Positions 21,966 to 29,428 of a DNA stretch of 29,428 bases are shown piece after piece. Both the position numbers and the translations under genes were made by a program. Numbering within the stretch: the first letter of the stretch is position 1; each line of letters starts with the position of its first letter. Source of the DNA: Flavobacterium sp. UBA6203 (GTDB lineage Bacteria > Bacteroidota > Bacteroidia > Flavobacteriales > Flavobacteriaceae); contig DIST01000011.1 in the NCBI GenBank assembly GCA_002421645.1, forward strand, positions 1 through 29,428. The letters run 5' to 3'. The notes below the pieces were generated by a model. The model was not told the DNA's origin, searched no databases, and saw only the letters and a program-made list of their open reading frames with translations.

Positions 21966-24230
21966 CTACGCTTTTCCAGCCGCAATTAAATTTAAAGCAG
22001 AACCTGCTACAAACCATCCGATTTGACCTTCATTGTAGGTATGATTTGCCATTACAATATCTTTAGTCCCATCAGCATGAACGAATTCTAATGTCAGTGG
22101 TTTCCCAGGTGCAAACTCTGTTAAATCTAGGAAATTAATTGTATCGTCTTCTTGAATTTTATCATAATCGGATTCGTTCGCGAAGGTTAAAGCTAACATT
22201 CCTTGTTTTTTCAAATTGGTTTCGTGAATACGAGCAAATGATTTCACTAAAACTGCTTTTACACCTAAGAAACGTGGTTCCATAGCCGCGTGCTCACGTG
22301 AAGAACCTTCTCCGTAGTTATGATCACCAACAACTATGGACGGAATTCCAGCTGCTTTGTATGCTCTTTGTACTTTTGGCACTTCGTCATAAGCTCCAGT
22401 CAATTGATTTTTAACTGAATTTGCTTTACCATTGAATGCATTTTCTGCACCAATTAACATGTTATTCGAAATATTATCCAAATGGCCACGGAAACGCAAC
22501 CAAGGTCCAGCCATAGAAATATGATCAGTAGTACATTTTCCGAACGCTTTGATTAACAATTTGGCGCTAGTAATATTTTTACCATCCCAAGCATCAAAAG
22601 GCGCTAATAGCTGTAATCGGTCTGAAGTTGGAGAAACTACAACTTCTACGTTAGAACCATCAGTTGCTGGCGCTTGAAAACCAGGATCTTTTACGTCAAA
22701 ACCTTTAGTTGGCAATTCATCTCCAAAAGGCGGATTCAATTTTACCGCTTCTCCTTTATCGTTTAATAAAGTATCTGTGATTGGATTAAAATCCAAACGA
22801 CCTGAAATTGCTAAAGCAGCTACCATTTCTGGAGAAGTTACAAAAGCATGTGTATTTGGATTTCCATCGGCTCTTTTTGAAAAGTTTCGGTTGAACGAAT
22901 GTACGATGGTGTTTTTTTCTTGTTTGTCCGCTCCTTCTCTATCCCATTGTCCAATACAAGGTCCGCAAGCATTCGTAAATACTTTGGTTCCCATCTTTTC
23001 GAAATCGGCAATGATTCCATCTCGTTCAATCGTATATCGAATTTGTTCAGAACCTGGATTGATTCCAAATTCTGCTTTTGGCGAAATTCCGTGAGCTACA
23101 GCTTGTCTTACAATGGAAGCAGCGCGTGACATATCTTCGTAAGACGAATTGGTACACGAACCGATTAATCCCCATTCGACTTTTATTGGCCAACCGTTAG
23201 CAGCGGCTTCCTCTTTCATTTTTGAAACTGGAGTTCCTCTATCTGGAGTGAAAGGTCCGTTGATGTGTGGCTCTAATTCAGATAAATTGATTTCAATTAA
23301 TTGGTCGAAATATTTTTCTGGATTTGCATAAACTTCGGCATCGGCTGTTAAGTAAGATGCTACTTTATCGGCAGCATTTACCACATCTTGACGACCAGTT
23401 GCCGCTAAATATCTTCTCATTGAATCATCATAACCGAAGGTTGAAGTGGTAGCTCCAATTTCAGCTCCCATATTACATATGGTTCCTTTTCCGGTACATG
23501 ACATCGATTCGGCACCTTCCCCGAAATATTCTACAATAGCTCCAGTTCCTCCTTTTACAGTTAAAATATCAGCTACTTTTAAAATAACGTCTTTTGGTGC
23601 GGTCCAACCGTTTAATTTACCTGTCAGTTTTACTCCGATTAATTTTGGAAATTTTAATTCCCAAGACATTCCGGACATGACATCTACTGCATCAGCTCCA
23701 CCAACACCAATAGCTAACATTCCTAAACCCCCTGCATTTACGGTATGTGAATCGGTTCCAATCATTAATCCACCAGGAAAAGCATAGTTTTCTAAAACGA
23801 TTTGGTGAATAATTCCTGAACCTGGTTTCCAAAATCCAATTCCGTATTTGTTTGACACTGATGACAAGAAATCAAAAACTTCTTTGGATTGTTTATTGGC
23901 GAAAGCTAAATCAGCTTCCGCACCTGATTTTGCTTGAATTAAATGGTCGCAATGTACCGTTGTGGGAACTGCTACAGTTTTCTTTCCAGCATGCATAAAT
24001 TGTAACAAGGCCATTTGCGCTGTTGCATCCTGACAAGCTACTCTATCGGGAGCAAAATCAACATAATCTTTTCCTCTGGTGAAGGATTGCGATGGCATTC
24101 CTTCCCATAAATGCGAATACAAAATTTTCTCCGACAAAGTCAAAGGACGCCCAACCAAATCACGAGCTTTATCTACTCGTGCTGCCATGTTAGCGTACAC
24201 TTTTTCAATCATTTCAATATCAAATGCCAT
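21966..24230 (-). CDS. acn: aconitate hydratase, mitochondrial type
   Basis: 754 residues, matching the length and sequence style of the mitochondrial-type aconitases (about 750) rather than the ~900-residue AcnA/IRP1 group. The 4Fe-4S ligands are Cys359 ([10 protein letters not shown]), Cys422 and Cys425 (NACGPCIGQ), nearly the same numbering as mature pig heart aconitase (358, 421, 424). The swivel domain is C-terminal, with the catalytic GSSREH at ~642-647. It isomerises citrate to isocitrate in the TCA cycle. It lies immediately downstream of acnB on the same strand, separated by 116 bases containing a terminator, so it probably has its own promoter. An extended antisense frame inside it is a codon-bias shadow. 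Confidence 0.97.
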   Translation of the reverse strand: MAFDIEMIEKVYANMAARVDKARDLVGRPLTLSEKILYSHLWEGMPSQSFTRGKDYVDFAPDRVACQDATAQMALLQFMHAGKKTVAVPTTVHCDHLIQAKSGAEADLAFANKQSKEVFDFLSSVSNKYGIGFWKPGSGIIHQIVLENYAFPGGLMIGTDSHTVNAGGLGMLAIGVGGADAVDVMSGMSWELKFPKLIGVKLTGKLNGWTAPKDVILKVADILTVKGGTGAIVEYFGEGAESMSCTGKGTICNMGAEIGATTSTFGYDDSMRRYLAATGRQDVVNAADKVASYLTADAEVYANPEKYFDQLIEINLSELEPHINGPFTPDRGTPVSKMKEEAAANGWPIKVEWGLIGSCTNSSYEDMSRAASIVRQAVAHGISPKAEFGINPGSEQIRYTIERDGIIADFEKMGTKVFTNACGPCIGQWDREGADKQEKNTIVHSFNRNFSKRADGNPNTHAFVTSPEMVAALAISGRLDFNPITDTLLNDKGEAVKLNPPFGDELPTKGFDVKDPGFQAPATDGSNVEVVVSPTSDRLQLLAPFDAWDGKNITSAKLLIKAFGKCTTDHISMAGPWLRFRGHLDNISNNMLIGAENAFNGKANSVKNQLTGAYDEVPKVQRAYKAAGIPSIVVGDHNYGEGSSREHAAMEPRFLGVKAVLVKSFARIHETNLKKQGMLALTFANESDYDKIQEDDTINFLDLTEFAPGKPLTLEFVHADGTKDIVMANHTYNEGQIGWFVAGSALNLIAAGKA

Positions 24231-24296
24231 AGTATAGTATTTTAGTTAATGATTTTAAACCCACTAATTTACAAAAATTTGAACAGATAAAAACAA

Positions 24297-24324
24297 AAAA
24301 GCCCAAGTAAAAACTTGAGCTTTT
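24297..24324 (-). terminator. intrinsic terminator after acnB
   Basis: A 12-position stem with one mismatch (AAAAGCCCAAGT / ACTTGAGCTTTT) and loop AAAA, followed on the minus strand by T6-G-T5. It lies about 25 bases past the acnB stop and insulates the second aconitase gene. Confidence 0.85.
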
Positions 24325-24346
24325 CATTTTGATATCATAGATTTAA

Positions 24347-27136
24347 TTATCCTACTAACAATTTATGCGATGGAGCAAACTTAGTTAAGTTGATTCCTTC
24401 AACCGCTTGTTTGTATTCTTCAATTGAAGGTGTTCTTCCTAAAATTGTAGACAACACTACAACTGGAGTAGATGATAATAATGATTCTCCTTTTTTCTCT
24501 GCTGTATCTTCAACTACACGACCTTGAAACAAACGAGTTGATGTCGCCATAACCGTATCACCTTTAGAAGCTTTTTCTTGGTTCCCCATACAAAGGTTAC
24601 AACCTGGGCGCTCTAAATATAACATGTTTTCGTATTCTGTACGAGCTACCGCTTTTGGTGCATTATCATCAAATTCGAAACCTGAATATTTTTGTAATAC
24701 TTCCCAATCACCTTCTGCTTTTAATTCGTCAACGATGTTGTATGTGGGAGGAGCAACTACTAATGGCGCTTTAAATTCCACTTTCCCTTGTTGTTTTTCG
24801 ATATTTTTCAACATCTGAGCTAAGATTTTCATATCACCTTTGTGAACCATACAAGAACCGATGAATCCTAAATCTACTTTTTTAACTCCACCATAGAAAG
24901 AAAGAGGACGGATTGTATCGTGTGTATAACGTTTAGAAACGTCTTTATTATTAACGTCTGGGTCAGCAATCATTGGCTCAGCAATTTGATTTAAATCCAC
25001 CACTACTTCTGCATAGTATTTTGCATTAGCATCTGGACGTAAAGCTGGTTTTTCACCTGATCTGATTTCTGCAATACGTTGGTTTGCTTTATCGATTAAT
25101 CCTTGAAGTACATGATTTTTGTTGTCCATACCTTTGTCAATCATGATTTGGATTCTTCCTTTCGCAATTTCTAATGACTCGATTAACGTTTCATCTTCAG
25201 AAATACAAATTGAAGCTTTTGCTTTCATTTCAGCAGTCCAATCTGTAAATGTAAACGCTTGGTCAGCTGTTAAAGTTCCGATATGTACTTCAATAATTCT
25301 TCCTTGAAAAACGTTTTCACCACCAAATTGGTGTAACATTTGCGCTTGAGTTGCGTGAACTACATCACGGAAATCCATATAATCTGGCATGTTTCCTTTG
25401 AAAGTAACTTTTACCGATTGTGGAATTGGCATTGAAGCTTCACCAGTTGCCAAAGCAAGAGCCACAGTTCCTGAATCCGCTCCAAAAGCAACCCCTTTAG
25501 ACATACGAGTATGAGAGTCACCACCAATAATGATAGCCCACTCATCAACTGTAATATCATTTAATACTTTGTGAATAACATCGGTCATTGCATGGTAAAC
25601 ACCTTTAGGATCACGTGCTGTAATCAATCCGAAATCATTCATGAATTGCATTAATTTCGGGATATTAGCTTGTGCTTTTTTATCCCAAACCGATGCAGTA
25701 TGACAACCTGATTGGTACGCTGCATCAACAATTGGAGAAATTACAGTTGCCGCCATTGATTCTAATTCTTGAGCCGTCATCAAACCTGTAGTATCTTGCG
25801 AACCTACGATGTTTACAGTAACACGAACATCAGAACCTGCATGTAACACATTTTTAGAAAGTGTTCCAACTGCATTTTTGTTGAAGATTTTTTCAACCGC
25901 CGTTAATCCTTGACCTTCGTTATGAATCTCTTTTGAAGGAGCATACACAAGAGGAGCGTCAATTCCTAAAGTTTTAGCAGCAAAAGTTTGTAGTTTTTTA
26001 CCAAAAACGATAGCATACGAACCACCTGCTTTGATAAATTCCATTTTTTGTGGTGTAAATGATCTTGAAATATCAATCAATTCTTTATCACCATTGTATA
26101 ATTTTTTAGTTTTCGTATTGATAGTTAAAACCGTTCCAGTTGCAACTGAATATACTTGTTCTAAAATTGGCTCTCCATTTTCATCGCGAACTAATTCTCC
26201 GTTTGCATCTGTCTTTTTAACCCAGTTTTTTAAATCGATTCCGATACCACCTGTTACGTCAACTGTAGTAAGGAAAATTGGAGAAATTCCGTTAGTTCCA
26301 CCTACGATTGGAGCGAAATTTACGAATGGAACATAAGGACTCGCTTGTTTTCCCGTCCAAAGCGCTACGTTATTTACACCTGACATACGAGAAGAACCTA
26401 CACCCATAGTTCCTTTTTCAGCAATTAACATTACCGATTTATCTGGGTGTTGCGCTTGTAATGCTTTGATTTCTTCTTGCGCTTGAGGCGTAATCATACA
26501 TTTTCCGTGTAATTCACGATCCGAACGCGAGTGTGCTTGATTTCCTGGAGACAATAAATCGGTTGAAATATCTCCTTCTCCAGCTATGAAGGTTACTACT
26601 TTAATTTCCTCAGCAACTTCTGGAAGTTTTGTGAAAAATTCTGCTTTAGCATAACTTTCTAAAATGTCTTTTGCGACAGTATTTCCATTTTCATAAGCTT
26701 CTTTAATACGCGCCATATCGGCATCGTAAAGATATACTTGTGTTTTTAAAACATCAGCTGCCTGTTTTGCAATTGCAGCGTCATTTCCTAAAGCCAAATC
26801 TAATAAAACCACAATTGAAGGTCCACCTTTCATGTGAGATAACAATTCAAAAGCAAAAGCTGGTGTGATTTCAGCTACTACTTCTTGACCTAAAATAATT
26901 TCTTTTAAAAATTTTGCTTTTGCACCAGCCGCAGGAGTTGTTCCTGGTAAAGTATTGTAGATAAAAAACTTCAAACAATCTTGTCTGTTTGCGTTGTTTG
27001 TGTCTTTGATTTGAGCAATGATTTCGTTTAATAAATCAGCTCTATCAATTGGTTTTGGATGTAACCCTTGACCTTTTCTTTCTTCGATTTCTTTAATATA
27101 CTCGTTATAAAGATTCATTTCAGTAGCTAACGCCAT
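24347..27136 (-). CDS. acnB: aconitase B (bifunctional aconitate hydratase 2 / 2-methylisocitrate dehydratase)
   Basis: 929 residues, somewhat longer than the E. coli enzyme (865). The order is that of AcnB. An N-terminal HEAT-like helical domain (~1-160, with LKFFIYNTLPGTTPAAGAKAKFL) comes first. The swivel domain follows (IAEKGTMGVGSSRMSGVNN carries the phosphate-binding GSSRM). Domains 1-3 come last, with the 4Fe-4S ligands Cys762 (GFIGSCMVHKGDM), Cys846 and Cys849 (RPGCNLCMGNQEKA). It catalyses citrate/isocitrate interconversion in the TCA cycle and, in related organisms, 2-methyl-cis-aconitate hydration in propionate breakdown. No prpB/prpC genes are nearby. A TAAATTTG box lies 45 bases upstream. 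The family-typical start MNLYNEYIKEIEERK is preceded here by MALATE. Confidence 0.97.
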   Translation of the reverse strand: MALATEMNLYNEYIKEIEERKGQGLHPKPIDRADLLNEIIAQIKDTNNANRQDCLKFFIYNTLPGTTPAAGAKAKFLKEIILGQEVVAEITPAFAFELLSHMKGGPSIVVLLDLALGNDAAIAKQAADVLKTQVYLYDADMARIKEAYENGNTVAKDILESYAKAEFFTKLPEVAEEIKVVTFIAGEGDISTDLLSPGNQAHSRSDRELHGKCMITPQAQEEIKALQAQHPDKSVMLIAEKGTMGVGSSRMSGVNNVALWTGKQASPYVPFVNFAPIVGGTNGISPIFLTTVDVTGGIGIDLKNWVKKTDANGELVRDENGEPILEQVYSVATGTVLTINTKTKKLYNGDKELIDISRSFTPQKMEFIKAGGSYAIVFGKKLQTFAAKTLGIDAPLVYAPSKEIHNEGQGLTAVEKIFNKNAVGTLSKNVLHAGSDVRVTVNIVGSQDTTGLMTAQELESMAATVISPIVDAAYQSGCHTASVWDKKAQANIPKLMQFMNDFGLITARDPKGVYHAMTDVIHKVLNDITVDEWAIIIGGDSHTRMSKGVAFGADSGTVALALATGEASMPIPQSVKVTFKGNMPDYMDFRDVVHATQAQMLHQFGGENVFQGRIIEVHIGTLTADQAFTFTDWTAEMKAKASICISEDETLIESLEIAKGRIQIMIDKGMDNKNHVLQGLIDKANQRIAEIRSGEKPALRPDANAKYYAEVVVDLNQIAEPMIADPDVNNKDVSKRYTHDTIRPLSFYGGVKKVDLGFIGSCMVHKGDMKILAQMLKNIEKQQGKVEFKAPLVVAPPTYNIVDELKAEGDWEVLQKYSGFEFDDNAPKAVARTEYENMLYLERPGCNLCMGNQEKASKGDTVMATSTRLFQGRVVEDTAEKKGESLLSSTPVVVLSTILGRTPSIEEYKQAVEGINLTKFAPSHKLLVG

Positions 27137-27180
27137 ACTATAAATAGGTTAATTATTGGTTGTTGTATTTTTTTGTGGTA

Positions 27181-27188
27181 CAAATTTA
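27181..27188 (-). promoter_or_regulatory. acnB: -7 box candidate for acnB
   Basis: On the minus strand TAAATTTG matches the TAnnTTTG box and lies 45 bases before the acnB start. No good TTG is visible at the expected distance upstream. The rest of the 242-base gap (27137-27378) is very AT-rich, and I see no gene, clear terminator or repeat array in it. Confidence 0.4.
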
Positions 27189-27378
27189 ATAAATCTTAAT
27201 CAGATTTAAAAATTTTTAATAAAAAGCCTAAATAGAAGAATTATTATTTATAAAGATTCTATTTTGATATTTATTTTTCAATAAAAACGATTAAAATAAA
27301 AATATATTGAATAATTCGTAATTTAAAATCAAAGTTTTATTAATTTGACAAAACCTTTTAAAAAAAGCTAGTATTCTA

Positions 27379-28509
27379 TCAATTAATCATTTTCTTTTCT
27401 CTGAGATTGGTCATTGGTTTTTCAAAAAATCGATAAAGCAAATAAGATAGAAAAAGAACTAAAAACCAATAACTAAAAGTGTATACAAAAAGATAAAATC
27501 CACGAAGATTTTCAGATGGAAACAATACCTTCATTGTATGAAGAATAACGGTATAATGCAATAAATAGACACTATATGAGATAACACTCAACAAGGCTAC
27601 GCACTTTAAAAAAAAGACATTCTTTAATTTAATTGTAACTAAAAAGGGAATCGTCAAGCAAATTGAAATAGAATTCAGCGGCAAATAAAAAACATTAAAA
27701 AAAAATTGATGCCTTTCATATTGAATTCCGAAGACAAAAATTAATATGTGAAGCGTAAAAATTCCTAAAATCCCAATAAAAAAAAGATTTAAATTCCACT
27801 TTGAATCAATAAAATTATTGGAATAAAAATAGAAAAGCACAAATCCATAATAAATAGCATCTAATCTGTAAATAGTTACTTTTCGTAATGATTCATTCCA
27901 TTGATTTAATGAAGTTAATTCATGTGTAAAATTGAAATATAGTCTTACACCAAAAAACAACCCAATCATAAATAAACTCATTCCTAAAAATAGCTGTTTT
28001 CGATTTGCATTTGGAAATATTTTTACTAGAAGCAACAATGTACAAGGCCCGATGATATAACAAAACTGTTCAACTGCTAAACTCCATGAAATTCTATAAA
28101 AATCGGGAGCATTATTGGATAAGTTTTGCAAATAGACAAAATAAAGGTATAGTTTGTCAGGTATTTCATTATAAAACAAATACCAAAGCAAAACATTTAC
28201 AAAAAGAATTAAATAATAATTAGGCAATGTCCTAAACCATCTTCTCTTTAAAAAAACTATAACACTTGAAAAAGAAAAATCCTCATTCTCAAGCATTCGA
28301 AGGACGATTTTACCAATTAAAAATCCGCTAATTATAAAAAAAAATTCCACCCCAATTGTTCCGCTCAACTGCATTAACCAACTAATTAATGGAGGAAAAA
28401 AATCACTAATCCAAAGACTATGTGAAAACACAACCAATGAAATTGCAATTGATCTAGCAATATCTAAACCATGCATACGTTTATTTAAATCAATTGCTAA
28501 ACCGAACAT
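27379..28509 (-). CDS. acyltransferase 3 family membrane protein
   Basis: 376 residues with about ten membrane helices. The family hallmark is the R-x10-H pair in the first helix region (LDIARSIAISLVVFSHS: Arg19, His30). Other family features are VEFFFIISGFLIGKIV, the basic FLKRRWFRTLPNYYL loop, the SWSLAVEQFCY motif and a terminal FFEKPM. Such proteins O-acylate surface sugars or other extracytoplasmic substrates in the inner membrane; the substrate here is unknown. Translation starts at 28509 or at an internal ATG 11 codons in (MHGLDIARS, 28476). The gene starts 9 bases after the moxR stop, so it may be transcribed with it, although the functions have no obvious link. It looks more AT-rich than its neighbours, suggesting it may have been inserted here. 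Confidence 0.92.
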   Translation of the reverse strand: MFGLAIDLNKRMHGLDIARSIAISLVVFSHSLWISDFFPPLISWLMQLSGTIGVEFFFIISGFLIGKIVLRMLENEDFSFSSVIVFLKRRWFRTLPNYYLILFVNVLLWYLFYNEIPDKLYLYFVYLQNLSNNAPDFYRISWSLAVEQFCYIIGPCTLLLLVKIFPNANRKQLFLGMSLFMIGLFFGVRLYFNFTHELTSLNQWNESLRKVTIYRLDAIYYGFVLFYFYSNNFIDSKWNLNLFFIGILGIFTLHILIFVFGIQYERHQFFFNVFYLPLNSISICLTIPFLVTIKLKNVFFLKCVALLSVISYSVYLLHYTVILHTMKVLFPSENLRGFYLFVYTFSYWFLVLFLSYLLYRFFEKPMTNLREKKMIN

Positions 28510-28518
28510 AAAACTTCT

Positions 28519-29428
28519 TTAAAAAAGTTTTTTAATAATATCTTCTTCCGAAATTCCTTCAGCGTCGGCTTTGTAATTTTTTACGATTCTGTGACGAAGA
28601 ATTCCAATGGCTACTGCTTTTACATCTTCAATATCTGGAGAAAATTTACCATTAAAAGCGGCGTTGGTTTTTGCTGCTAAAATTAAATTTTGTGAAGCCC
28701 TTGGACCAGCACCCCAATCGATATAAGTTTTAACAAATTCGTTTGAAAGTGGATTATCGGGACGCGTTTTGCTTACTAACGAAACGGCATATTCAATTAC
28801 ATTATCAGCAACGGGTAACTTACGAATTACATTTTGAAAATCAATAATTTCTTGAGCAGTAAATAAAGAATTTACCACAGGTTTAAAATCAGAAGTGGTT
28901 GCTTTTACTACATTTACTTCTTCTTCAAAACTTGGATAATCCAATTTCACAGCAAACATAAAACGATCTAATTGCGCTTCTGGTAATGGATAAGTTCCTT
29001 CTTGCTCAATTGGATTTTGAGTTGCCAATACAAAATAAGGCAAATCTAATTTATAATGATGTCCAGCTACAGTTACCGCACGTTCTTGCATAGCTTCTAA
29101 AAGAGCGGCTTGCGTTTTTGGTGGTGTTCTGTTGATCTCATCTGCCAAGATGATATTGGAAAATATTGGTCCTTTGATGAATTTAAAATGACGATTTTCA
29201 TCTAAAATTTCACTTCCTAAAATATCGGACGGCATTAAATCAGGCGTAAATTGAATTCTTTTGAAATTCAAACCTAAAGCTTGCGAAATAGTATTAACCA
29301 TCAAGGTTTTTGCTAAACCAGGCACACCAATTAATAAAGCATGTCCACCTGAAAAAATACTCATCACAATTTGATGTACGACTTCATCCTGACCTACAAT
29401 TACTTTTGCAATTTCCTGCTTTAATGCT
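28519..29428 (-). CDS. moxR: MoxR-type AAA+ ATPase (N-terminus outside window)
   Basis: The frame is open to the window edge (…ALKQEIAKVIVGQDEVVHQIVMSIFSGGHALL), so about 303 codons are visible and a few N-terminal residues are missing. The Met at 29367 is internal, not the start. Motifs: Walker A GVPGLAKT, Walker B ILADEINRTPPKTQAALLEAMQE, sensor 1 ATQNPIEQEGTYPLPEAQLDRF and a C-terminal lid domain with GPRASQNLILAAKT. MoxR ATPases act as chaperones or activators for maturation of other complexes, often next to DUF58 and VWA-domain genes. Those partners are not in this window and would lie beyond the acyltransferase or upstream of the edge. Confidence 0.95.
   Translation of the reverse strand, partial: ALKQEIAKVIVGQDEVVHQIVMSIFSGGHALLIGVPGLAKTLMVNTISQALGLNFKRIQFTPDLMPSDILGSEILDENRHFKFIKGPIFSNIILADEINRTPPKTQAALLEAMQERAVTVAGHHYKLDLPYFVLATQNPIEQEGTYPLPEAQLDRFMFAVKLDYPSFEEEVNVVKATTSDFKPVVNSLFTAQEIIDFQNVIRKLPVADNVIEYAVSLVSKTRPDNPLSNEFVKTYIDWGAGPRASQNLILAAKTNAAFNGKFSPDIEDVKAVAIGILRHRIVKNYKADAEGISEEDIIKKLF

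Noticed and set aside
22777..23787. Several antisense frames of 60-113 codons inside the aconitase gene
   Set aside because: They lie opposite a well-conserved gene, show no domain or signal, and follow from its codon bias.
24624..26336. Antisense frames inside acnB
   Set aside because: They are shadows of a conserved gene, with no start context or recognisable product.

Overview
The window looks like chromosomal DNA of a Flavobacteriaceae member, most likely Flavobacterium or a close relative. The DNA is AT-rich and translates with the standard bacterial code. Shine-Dalgarno sites are essentially absent, and several promoters fit the Bacteroidetes pattern (TAnnTTTG, sometimes with an upstream TTG). 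The gene content is also typical of the group: GIN-domain proteins, PspC/PadR operons, plug-like modules, tandem aconitases and a periplasmic M3 peptidase. No tRNA, rRNA, CRISPR array, integrase or insertion sequence is visible.

Layout. 1-3367 (+): the tail of an unrecognised gene, an ECF sigma factor with its membrane-anchored partner, a secreted three-module protein ending in a 'KPVIYLYP' domain, and a small secreted protein. 3369-5555 (-): a TPR hybrid histidine kinase broken by one in-frame TGA inside the ATP-binding N box. 5745-7379 (-): an ABC-F ATPase. 7559-9679 (+): a periplasmic peptidyl-dipeptidase. 9738-16031 (-): a long same-strand series comprising grpE, dnaJ, an ABC-2 ATPase/permease pair, a sigma-54-type response regulator without a DNA-binding domain, a one-domain DEAD-box-like protein and a DUF2007 protein. 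16155-17703 (-): a TIGR01777-type epimerase and a DUF4442 protein. 17936-21908 (+): PadR regulator, PspC-domain membrane protein, GIN lipoprotein, a possible 24-residue hydrophobic peptide and a second GIN protein. 21966-27136 (-): a mitochondrial-type aconitase and AcnB. 27379-29428 (-): an acyltransferase-3 protein and the start-truncated end of a MoxR ATPase.

How the parts work together. The two aconitases serve the TCA cycle, and AcnB may also act on 2-methylisocitrate. GrpE and DnaJ drive the DnaK cycle; DnaJ keeps only one of the two usual zinc centres, and grpE is preceded by a near-consensus sigma-54 promoter. The PadR-PspC-GIN block looks like a self-regulated envelope-stress operon with a dyad operator candidate. 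The sigma factor, its anti-sigma-like partner and the next secreted protein share a plug-derived module.

The most unusual non-coding signal is a set of four intergenic tracts built from degenerate 7-base units (at 7384, 10594, 11833 and 17142), with hints that direct units are followed by inverted ones. A GTAGAGAC-type palindrome lies between grpE and dnaJ.
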